Below are positions 1-6,618 of a DNA stretch of 17,973 nt, piece after piece. The first letter of the stretch is position 1. Every line of letters begins with the position of its first letter. This stretch comes from an uncultured Bacilli bacterium (GTDB lineage Bacteria; Bacillota_I; Bacilli_A; RF39; UBA660): NCBI GenBank assembly GCA_934098345.1, contig CAKONX010000018.1, positions 1 to 17,973 of the forward strand, written 5' to 3'. Made by a program: the position numbers and the translations under genes. Under the pieces are notes generated by a model. The model worked only from the letters and a program-made list of their open reading frames with translations, was not told the DNA's origin and ran no database searches.

Positions 1-872
1 AAACACCAATGACAAGTGGAGAAAGTGGAAACTGTAATAATGGAGAATATATGACACATCCAGCATTTATAAGTATGAATACAAATGGATTTTGGGTAGG
101 AAAGTTTGAAACAGGATATAAAGGAGCAACAAGTGCAGCAACAGCTCAAATAAATGCAAATGATACAAGTAAAGTAATAATAAAACCAAATGTATATAGT
201 TGGAGAAATATAACAGTATACAATGCATTCTTGGCATCATATAATTATGATCGTGACTTAGATTCACATATGATGAAAAATACCGAATGGGGAGCAGTGG
301 CATATTTATCACATTCTAAATATGGCATAAATAGAGAAATAAATATAAATAATAATTCAAGTTACAAGGCTGGATATTCAGCATTACCATCAACTAATCA
401 ACAAACATATCCAGGAACTTCAGGAGATGGTGCAACATACAACTCTGCATATAACACTGAAATAGGATACCTTGCAAGTACAACAGGAAATATAAGTGGA
501 ATATATGATATGAATGGTGGAGCTTGGGAATATGTTGCTGGCTATATTTCAGATAATCTTGGATTAAGTGGATTTAATACGACAACAATTGCAGAATATA
601 ATCAAAAGTATTTTGACATATATGGTACGTCTTCTGGGGATAATACATATCAAAATAGAATACTAGGAGATGCAACTAGTGAGGTGGGACCATTTAACAA
701 CTATTTTTCAAGTTGGTATTCTGAAGTTGCATATTTTGTAAGTTCTGGAGGCCCTTGGTTTTATAGAGGTGGAAATATAAATGTTGGATCATATGGCGGC
801 CTTTATTTTTTTCATAGATATACTGGTAATGTTTACAATGATGATGGTTTTCGCATTATATTAACTCCATAG
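1..872 (+). CDS. Secreted FGE-sulfatase / C-type-lectin-fold protein, 5' end cut by window
   Basis: The reading frame is open from the first base (phase: codons begin at base 3) to TAG at 870-872, so the in-frame ATG at 9 is internal. It aligns along its full visible length with the C-terminal two thirds of the next gene; base 1 corresponds to base 1397. Over about 100 residues from MTHPAFISM to the NNN stretch roughly 80 percent are identical. Motifs typical of the formylglycine-generating-enzyme (SUMF1/FGE-sulfatase) fold are visible: TEWGAVAYL, GNISGIYDMNGGAWEYV and a terminal RGG...GFRIILTP. The fold is related to C-type lectins and in bacteria often serves ligand binding rather than catalysis. 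I see no basis for claiming FGE enzyme activity. The last ~50 residues diverge much more from the paralogue than the body. The missing N-terminus probably carries a signal peptide like its neighbour's. Confidence 0.75.
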   Translation, partial: TPMTSGESGNCNNGEYMTHPAFISMNTNGFWVGKFETGYKGATSAATAQINANDTSKVIIKPNVYSWRNITVYNAFLASYNYDRDLDSHMMKNTEWGAVAYLSHSKYGINREININNNSSYKAGYSALPSTNQQTYPGTSGDGATYNSAYNTEIGYLASTTGNISGIYDMNGGAWEYVAGYISDNLGLSGFNTTTIAEYNQKYFDIYGTSSGDNTYQNRILGDATSEVGPFNNYFSSWYSEVAYFVSSGGPWFYRGGNINVGSYGGLYFFHRYTGNVYNDDGFRIILTP

Positions 873-885
873 AAAGGAGAAAATT

Positions 886-2298
886 ATGAAAAAATTGAAA
901 ATAATAAATATATGTTTGATTATCTTAGTTCTTTTCTTAGGAGTTGCTTATGCAGCTGAATTAATAAAAGCAAAAGAAGTTTCATTCAGTAACGGAAAAT
1001 CAGGTTTAAAAGCAAGTAATGTACAAAGTGCAATAGAAGAACTATATAATAAAAATATAAGTGAAACATCATGTAAAAATGTAAGCACGCCTAAATTAGG
1101 TGAAGGTTTAGTTCCAGTAATAATAGACGGGGATGGAACAGTTACATATGCAGATACTTCTGAAAATTGGTATAACTACTGTGACAAACGTTGGGCAAAT
1201 GCAGTAATACTTGAAGATGGTGCAAACTATAAAGTAGGAGATATAATACAAGAAAGTGATATAGAATCATATTTCGTTTGGATACCAAAATATAAATATA
1301 AATTATGGAATGTGGATTTTCCAAGTAAAGGTGTACATGAAATAGATATAGTTTTTGATGAAATAGATACAACTGATGTAGAAGGTGTATCATGTAAGAC
1401 TCCAATGATAAGTGGTGAAAGTGGAAACTGTAATAATGGAGAATATATGACACATCCAGCATTTATAAGTATGGGAGTAAATGGATTTTGGGTAGGAAAG
1501 TATGAAACAGGATATAGAGGTGCAACAAGTGTAGCAACTGCCCAAGTAAACACAAATGATATAAGTAAAATAATTATAAAATCGGATCAGTATATGTGGA
1601 AAAATATTAATGTATACAATGCATTTTTGAATTCATATAACTATCAAAGAAATTTAGATTCACATATGATGAAAAATACAGAATGGGGAGCAGTAGCATA
1701 TTTATCACATTCAAAATATGGGGTTAATAGAGAAATAAACTTAAATAACAATACTGATTTTAAAACAGGGTATTCAGCAACATCAAACACAACTCAACAG
1801 ACTTATAATAGTACAAGAGGTAATACAAGTGAATATACGCTTAAATATAATACGGAAACAGGATATTTAGCAAGTACAACAGGAAATATAAGTGGAATTT
1901 ATGATATGCGTGGAGGTGGAAGCGAATATGTTGCAGGTTTAATTGAAAATTCTTTTGGAACAAGTGGTTTTACTCAAACTGAATATGATAAGTATAATTC
2001 AAAATATTTTGACATTTATAGAAATAATTCTAATTCATTATCTTTTGATAATAGAATACTAGGAGATGCAACAGGCGAGATGAGTCCATTTCAAAATTAT
2101 TATGATAGTACAAACAGTGATTTTTATTATCATTCAACATGGTATTCTGATTTGGCTATTTTCGCTTATTCTTCAAATCCGTGGTTTGTTCGAGGTGGAC
2201 AAAGTGGATATGGAAATATAAGTGGAGTATTCTACTTTGAATCTTATACAGGTATTGCATACGCAGGAATGTCTTATCGTATTATCCTAACTCCATAA
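886..2298 (+). CDS. Secreted FGE-sulfatase / C-type-lectin-fold surface protein (tandem paralogue)
   Basis: 470 residues. The ATG is preceded by AAAGGAG and lies 13 bases after the previous stop, so the pair is probably co-transcribed. Residues 1-23 form a Sec signal peptide (KKLK, hydrophobic core, AYA then AE as likely cleavage site). A short linker with the motif NVQSAIEELYNK follows at about 45-56; similar linkers occur in exported proteins of gut Firmicutes. An N-terminal part (about 70-165) includes ENWYNYCDKRWANAVIL and SYFVWIPKYKYKLWNV. The FGE/C-type-lectin-like domain covers about 170-470 with TEWGAVAYL, GNISGIYDMRGG and the closing RGG...YRIILTP. No transmembrane anchor or LPXTG motif follows, so attachment, if any, is unknown. 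Adhesin-like or ligand-binding function is inference from fold and export; catalytic function is unsupported. Confidence 0.8.
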   Translation: MKKLKIINICLIILVLFLGVAYAAELIKAKEVSFSNGKSGLKASNVQSAIEELYNKNISETSCKNVSTPKLGEGLVPVIIDGDGTVTYADTSENWYNYCDKRWANAVILEDGANYKVGDIIQESDIESYFVWIPKYKYKLWNVDFPSKGVHEIDIVFDEIDTTDVEGVSCKTPMISGESGNCNNGEYMTHPAFISMGVNGFWVGKYETGYRGATSVATAQVNTNDISKIIIKSDQYMWKNINVYNAFLNSYNYQRNLDSHMMKNTEWGAVAYLSHSKYGVNREINLNNNTDFKTGYSATSNTTQQTYNSTRGNTSEYTLKYNTETGYLASTTGNISGIYDMRGGGSEYVAGLIENSFGTSGFTQTEYDKYNSKYFDIYRNNSNSLSFDNRILGDATGEMSPFQNYYDSTNSDFYYHSTWYSDLAIFAYSSNPWFVRGGQSGYGNISGVFYFESYTGIAYAGMSYRIILTP

Positions 2299-2333
2299 AA
2301 GTATCACTTTAAAATGATACTTTTTTCTTTTTT
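2297..2333 (+). terminator. Rho-independent terminator after the lectin-fold pair
   Basis: A perfect 10-bp stem (2297-2306 with 2315-2324, AAAAGTATCA/TGATACTTTT) with an 8-base loop runs into TTTTTTCTTTTTT. The stem starts inside the stop codon of the preceding gene and separates that gene from the pilin operon. Confidence 0.9.
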
Positions 2334-2341
2334 AAAAACAA

Positions 2342-2370
2342 TTGAAAATACATTATATATGTTTTATAAT
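2342..2370 (+). promoter_or_regulatory. SigA-type promoter of the pilin-like operon
   Basis: TTGAAA (2342-2347), 17-base spacer, TATAAT (2365-2370). It lies just after the terminator and about 24 bases before the first pilin-like start codon, giving a very short leader. Near-consensus in both boxes with ideal spacing. Confidence 0.8.
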
Positions 2371-2393
2371 TAAATATAGAATAGGTTGGTTAT

Positions 2394-3467
2394 ATGAAGA
2401 GAAATGGTTTTATTGCTACTAGCATTTTATATTCAATATTTTTAGTTTTTTTAACACTATTTTTAGCTTTAATATTAACATATTTACATAATCAAATATT
2501 ACTTCAAAAAATAGATGAAAAAGCTTGGGAAAATTTAATGAAAATTAATAATACAAAAATAAGTGATTTAAAAGTGGGTGATTTTGTTCAATTTATGGAT
2601 GACCCGGTAATTGGTGAACATTCTGATTCAAATGATCCTGAATTTGATATAAATCAAGCGACTGAAAGTATCTTAAATCAAACTGCTAAATGGATAGTTG
2701 CAGATATAGAAGAGTCTGGCAATAACAAAACATATTATTTTATAAGTGATATTGATGCAGCTAAATACGATATTTTCTTCAAATCTGGTGTAGATAAAAT
2801 CAGAAAATATCATACACTTTCAATTGATATGATAAATGAAATGACTTCTATGAAAGATAATAACAATGAAAATATGTATCAACAGTCAATTCAATTTAAA
2901 AACTATAATGCGTTTGAAATGGGGCTTCCTACATCAACAAAACTTGCTAAAATTAGAAATAATGATGATTTAGAAGATGAAATAAAAAATTCGATTTTTG
3001 GTGTTGATGCAAGTTATATAATTAAAGTTGATGCAGATTCAGGTAATTATAAAGCAAATACTTATTATAATTATCGTATGTATAACTTTACTTTAGAAAA
3101 CTCCAAAAAAGGTAATATAATAAAAGATTATTGTAATGGTATATTTTTTTCTGGAAAAGTTGCTTATAAAAACGATAATACGTTTGGATATATAAATAAA
3201 GTATGGGATACGGCATCTAACGAAGAATATATTGATTATTGCTCTTATGCATCAGCAGTTCCATATACTCATGACGTTAAAGATAAAGTAGTTGATACTG
3301 CAGAAAATATGGATTCTGATTTAGCATCACTTACAGGTTCTGCATATAACTTTAGACTTATGTTAAAACTAGGTATTAATACAACAAACAATGACACATA
3401 TGTTTCTGGAGGATCTGGGTTAAAAAGCAACCCTTATATAATAACGGATGGGGTGAAGAAAGAATGA
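2394..3467 (+). CDS. Large type IV pilin-like protein lacking Glu5 (GspK/minor-pilin-like)
   Basis: 357 residues. The N-terminus has a short basic leader ending in Gly5 (MKRNG) followed by a hydrophobic helix (about 6-34), the layout of a type IV prepilin cleaved by PilD/ComC-type peptidase. The mature residue 5 would be Ser (FIATS), not the usual Glu. In type II secretion systems the large tip pseudopilin GspK also lacks Glu5, so a tip or initiating role is a reasonable inference, but I see no sequence proof of homology to GspK. The rest is a ~320-residue extracellular domain ending in GGSGLKSNPYIITDG, a short terminal motif I associate with exported proteins of gut Firmicutes. ATG follows a modest TAGGTTGG ribosome site. 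It overlaps the next gene by ATGA. The large domain itself is not recognised. Confidence 0.7.
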   Translation: MKRNGFIATSILYSIFLVFLTLFLALILTYLHNQILLQKIDEKAWENLMKINNTKISDLKVGDFVQFMDDPVIGEHSDSNDPEFDINQATESILNQTAKWIVADIEESGNNKTYYFISDIDAAKYDIFFKSGVDKIRKYHTLSIDMINEMTSMKDNNNENMYQQSIQFKNYNAFEMGLPTSTKLAKIRNNDDLEDEIKNSIFGVDASYIIKVDADSGNYKANTYYNYRMYNFTLENSKKGNIIKDYCNGIFFSGKVAYKNDNTFGYINKVWDTASNEEYIDYCSYASAVPYTHDVKDKVVDTAENMDSDLASLTGSAYNFRLMLKLGINTTNNDTYVSGGSGLKSNPYIITDGVKKE

Positions 3468-3988
3468 AAAAAAATGGTTTTGTTTTTATGGAAACACTTG
3501 TTGTAGTAAGTGTACTTTCTTTTACTTTGCTTATGCTTTTTGGAACATATTCTTATATTCTTAGAAAATCTAGAGAAAGAAATGTATTTGATACAACGGA
3601 GATGATTTATAAAACATATTATACAAAAGACATAATTACTCGTGAATATGGTGATATAAATACATTTATTACTTCTTCAGCATGTAAAAAGAAAAATTTT
3701 GAAAATAATAAAAATTATTCTTATATATGTGATATAACTGGTAATAATTCTGGAAATAGATTAAGTCAATTAAGAGATGCATTTGAAGTAGAAAAGATTT
3801 ATTTCTTAACTCCTAGTGAACTAGTTAATAATGGAACTAAAAAAGACTGGTTAGAATTTGATGCAACTAGTATTGATTATATAAAACATTTAGGTAAACT
3901 AAATGATAAAAGAAGAATGATTGTAAAATATAAAAAAGTATATCAAGATGGAACGTATGAAGTAATGCATTCTTCAATGGAGGTATAA
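3464..3988 (+). CDS. Type IV pilin-like protein (prepilin motif with Glu5)
   Basis: 174 residues. The N-terminus MKKNG then FVFMETLVVVSVL is a type IV prepilin signal: short basic leader, Gly before the cut, Glu at mature position 5, then a hydrophobic helix to about residue 30. The remaining ~140 residues are a small soluble domain with two cysteines (in SSACKKKNF and YSYICDITG) that could form a disulfide. The start overlaps the upstream stop by four bases (ATGA) and the next gene begins one base after its stop, so translation is probably coupled. Assembly would need a pilus ATPase, a PilC/GspF platform and a prepilin peptidase, none of which are in this window. Confidence 0.8.
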   Translation: MKKNGFVFMETLVVVSVLSFTLLMLFGTYSYILRKSRERNVFDTTEMIYKTYYTKDIITREYGDINTFITSSACKKKNFENNKNYSYICDITGNNSGNRLSQLRDAFEVEKIYFLTPSELVNNGTKKDWLEFDATSIDYIKHLGKLNDKRRMIVKYKKVYQDGTYEVMHSSMEV

Positions 3989-3989
3989 T

Positions 3990-4736
3990 ATGGATAATAA
4001 AGGTATGACAATTACAGAAATATTAGTTAGTATTTGTATTATATCTATAGTTATGTTATTGCTTTTCTCGTTACTTGTTCAAGTAAGAGATGAAGATAAT
4101 AAAAATGCGATACAATCAAATTTTGTTATTAATCAGTCAACTGTTATAAAAGCCATGGAAGAAGATATAACTGATTATGGATTAAAAAGAGTCTCTCCTT
4201 GTACTTTAACAGAAACTGGTATTGATTCTTCAATTATTGTAAGTGGATATCAAGAGAGATATAAATGTTTAAAATTGGAATTCAAAAGTGAATTTTTAAA
4301 ATCTAATATAGCATTTTTAACTATTTATAATTACTATACTAAATATGATTTTAATAATGGATCTTATGTAGGAAAAGATAATGAAAAATCTTGGATGATT
4401 TCATATAAAAGAGGATATTATAAAGATCAAAATCCAGATGGAAGTCCAAATTATAAAACATTTTCTGCTGAAAGTTCAATTATGAAAGAATTACCAACAG
4501 AAGTTGATTTAAATTTTGAATCATATATGGATTTTACTGCTATGAATGAAAATATTAATGCAGCATCTTTAGTTTTTCCAGTTGTTAATTTAAATGGAGA
4601 ACATTATGACATTAATATAGGATTTACTTTTAATGGAAACAATTTATTTAAATGTAAAAGTCAAAGTGAAGGATATAATAAATTTAAATGTAATTGTAAA
4701 AGTAATTCAAGTTTATGCAATGAAATAAATGAATAA
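3990..4736 (+). CDS. Type IV pilin-like protein with Cys-rich C-terminus
   Basis: 248 residues. MDNKG then MTITEILVSICIIS is a classic prepilin cleavage site with Glu at mature position 5 and a hydrophobic helix to about residue 31. The soluble domain has Cys71 and Cys93 and a C-terminal cluster Cys222, Cys234, Cys236 and Cys243, suggesting disulfide or metal stabilisation outside the cell. Its ribosome site GGAGGT lies inside the last codons of the previous gene, with one base between the two genes. The 3' end overlaps the convergent ylbJ-like gene by 24 bases. With its two neighbours it forms a three-pilin operon; in known systems such small pilins prime or cap a pilus or pseudopilus. Confidence 0.8.
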   Translation: MDNKGMTITEILVSICIISIVMLLLFSLLVQVRDEDNKNAIQSNFVINQSTVIKAMEEDITDYGLKRVSPCTLTETGIDSSIIVSGYQERYKCLKLEFKSEFLKSNIAFLTIYNYYTKYDFNNGSYVGKDNEKSWMISYKRGYYKDQNPDGSPNYKTFSAESSIMKELPTEVDLNFESYMDFTAMNENINAASLVFPVVNLNGEHYDINIGFTFNGNNLFKCKSQSEGYNKFKCNCKSNSSLCNEINE

Positions 4737-5552
4737 AGATAAAATTAAAGTAATAAATCTAGAAGCATAAAAGTATTTTGAATCAAATTTAGTTTCTTTC
4801 AAGATACTTTTTATTTGCATAATTATACTGAAAGATGCAAGAGATACAAATATAAGCATCATTATGTCATTTAAAGGACTAGTTAAATATAATTTTATTC
4901 TTGAAAATCCACTGGTAATTTCTAGAATACCGGATATAAATGTTTTTAAGATTTGATTTTTAATAGGTATTATACTTGATAAAGATAGAAATAAAGTTAA
5001 AGTACCTAGAATATTTAAAATAGTTTTCATATTTTTTTCAATTGATTCATTTAAGTTAAATTTAAAATTAATATCTTTTAAGGTAGTGTCATTAGAAACT
5101 AGTTTATTTCTTAAAATAAAACTTGTTAATATATTAGATACCCACATAATAATTAATACTTTTAAATTAGAAAAAGTAAGAATTAGTATGGGATTAAAAA
5201 AAACAGTTTGACTTAATATTTTAGATAAACTATTTTTGTCTATTAGTTTATTATCATATAAATCTTTTAATATTTTGGCATTTGTTGGAGTGGCAGAAAA
5301 TACAGAGACTAAAAAAACAAATAAACCGTATGGACTTGTTTTAAAAATATGGGAGTATATATTATAAAGAACTTTAGGTATTTTATTAATTATTCCTGAT
5401 GCAAGTAAAACATCACTTAATATTAATGTTGGATAAAGTACTGGGAATAAACTCTTTGACCAAATATTTAAAGCCTCACTTGCTGAATATATAATGGCAT
5501 TTTTATTAATAATAAAACAAATAAAAAGTATAAAAGTTAACAATTTTTTCAC
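4713..5552 (-). CDS. ylbJ: YlbJ-like nucleoside-recognition (Gate) domain membrane protein
   Basis: 279 residues, mostly hydrophobic with about 6-8 membrane segments. Features resembling YlbJ of Bacillus: SLFPVLYPTLILSDVLL near 34-50 (compare SLLPF..SELL), SATPTNAK at 86-93 (compare SGYP.GAK) and GILEITSG at 208-215 (compare the LFE.T.G segment of the second gate half). It is clearly shorter than the ~400-residue Bacillus protein. YlbJ is known as a sporulation membrane protein, but related proteins occur in non-sporulating Firmicutes; the transported or recognised ligand is not known. The start is GTG at 5552, preceded by AGAGGTGA. A ylbL-like gene sits immediately next to it, as in Bacillus, where ylbJ and ylbL are near neighbours, though here the two are divergent. 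Its C-terminus overlaps the pilin operon by 24 bases. Confidence 0.65.
   Translation of the reverse strand: MKKLLTFILFICFIINKNAIIYSASEALNIWSKSLFPVLYPTLILSDVLLASGIINKIPKVLYNIYSHIFKTSPYGLFVFLVSVFSATPTNAKILKDLYDNKLIDKNSLSKILSQTVFFNPILILTFSNLKVLIIMWVSNILTSFILRNKLVSNDTTLKDINFKFNLNESIEKNMKTILNILGTLTLFLSLSSIIPIKNQILKTFISGILEITSGFSRIKLYLTSPLNDIMMLIFVSLASFSIIMQIKSILKETKFDSKYFYASRFITLILSLFIYFIA
4769..4812 (+). terminator. Probable terminator of the pilin operon, inside the opposing gene
   Basis: A 14-bp stem with one G-U pair (4769-4782 with 4798-4811, AAAAGTATTTTGAA / TTCAAGATACTTTT) and a 15-base loop, ending in CTTTTTA. It lies within the 3' coding part of the convergent minus-strand gene, so it is both codon sequence and probable plus-strand terminator. 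The U tract is short. Confidence 0.5.
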
Positions 5553-5570
5553 ATTTCACCTCTATAATAA

Positions 5571-5579
5571 TGGTATAAT
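5571..5579 (+). promoter_or_regulatory. Extended -10 promoter of the ylbL-like gene
   Basis: TGG followed by TATAAT (TGnTATAAT, 5571-5579) lies 20 bases before the start codon in the 47-base divergent gap. No good -35 box is visible at the right distance, consistent with an extended -10 promoter. AAGGAG (5586-5591) serves as ribosome site. Confidence 0.55.
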
Positions 5580-5599
5580 TAAATTAAGGAGAATTACTT

Positions 5600-6571
5600 A
5601 TGATTAATAAAATATATGAATTTATAAAAGATAATATTAAATCAATTATATTTTTGATTATTTTTGTTCTGGTAATTAATTTGAAACTACCTTTCAGTGT
5701 TTATGCACCTGGTGGAGTAATTGATATTAGTAAAAGACTTAATGATAAAACTGATTCTAGTATTAATATGACTTATGTTAACTTTATAGAAGGTAAAGTT
5801 CCAGTTTTACTTATTTCTTTAATACTTCCTAATTTTGATATAGTAAGTGATGATGATATAAAATATGATAATGAAGAACTTAAAGATTCGCTTATTAGAG
5901 ATAAAATTAGTTTAGAAGAATCTATTAGTAATGCTTATTTAGTTAGTTATAATTTTTTAAATAAAGATCTAAAAATAAATAGTACAACTTATTATGTTAC
6001 TTATATAAGTGAGGATGCTAAAACTGATTTAAAAATAGGTGATGAAATTATCTCTGTTGATGGAGAGACTTTTACACCAAATATAGCAAGTGAATATTTG
6101 AGTAAAAAAAGTGTTGGTGAAAACGTCACGATTAAAGTTAAAAATAATGATAAATATTATGAAAGAAATGCTTCTTTAATTGAAAGTGAAGGTAAGACTT
6201 TAATCGGTATAAGTTTTGCTAAAATTAATAAATATGATGATGTATTAGAATATAAACATAAAAATAGTGAATCTGGACCAAGTGGAGGAGCAATGCTTAC
6301 TCTTGCTTTAATAAATGAATTAAGTGACGAAAAACTATTTGGAGATAAAAAAGTATGTGGAACTGGTACAATATCTGAAGATGGATCTATTGGCGAAATA
6401 GGTGGAGTTAAATATAAAATTCTTGGTGCAAGTAAAAATAAATGTGATTATTTTATAACTCCAAAAGAAAATTATGATGAAGCTTTAAAAGTAAAAAATG
6501 AAAACAATTTAAAAATTGAAGTTGTTGAAGCTGAAAATATAAACTCATTAATAGAAAAATTATCTTTCTAA
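5600..6571 (+). CDS. ylbL: PDZ-domain Lon-type (S16) serine protease, YlbL-like
   Basis: 323 residues. A single N-terminal membrane anchor (about 13-34) precedes an extracytoplasmic part. Residues about 130-195 form a PDZ-like domain (LKIGDEIISVDGETF). The C-terminal third is a Lon protease domain with the catalytic serine in ESGPSGGAM (Ser228) and the catalytic lysine in IGGVKYKI (Lys271). Their 43-residue spacing equals that of Ser679 and Lys722 in E. coli Lon. There is no ATPase domain. YlbL of Bacillus has the same anchor-PDZ-Lon order at a similar length. Substrates here cannot be inferred. The start has AAGGAG nine bases upstream. Only 47 bases without a terminator separate it from mutS, so read-through is likely. 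Confidence 0.88.
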   Translation: MINKIYEFIKDNIKSIIFLIIFVLVINLKLPFSVYAPGGVIDISKRLNDKTDSSINMTYVNFIEGKVPVLLISLILPNFDIVSDDDIKYDNEELKDSLIRDKISLEESISNAYLVSYNFLNKDLKINSTTYYVTYISEDAKTDLKIGDEIISVDGETFTPNIASEYLSKKSVGENVTIKVKNNDKYYERNASLIESEGKTLIGISFAKINKYDDVLEYKHKNSESGPSGGAMLTLALINELSDEKLFGDKKVCGTGTISEDGSIGEIGGVKYKILGASKNKCDYFITPKENYDEALKVKNENNLKIEVVEAENINSLIEKLSF

Positions 6572-6618
6572 AATCATAAAAATATTATATAATAATTGGG
6601 TCGTAAGTAGGTGGTAAT

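Noticed and set aside
712..2298. A firm call of diversity-generating retroelement variable repeats.
   Set aside because: Framework codons differ synonymously between the two tails and there is no template repeat or reverse transcriptase in the window; reported only as a hypothesis.
6588..6593. A separate mutS promoter at a TATAAT.
   Set aside because: No -35 or extended -10 is visible; in such AT-rich sequence a lone TATAAT is weak evidence. Mentioned under mutS only.
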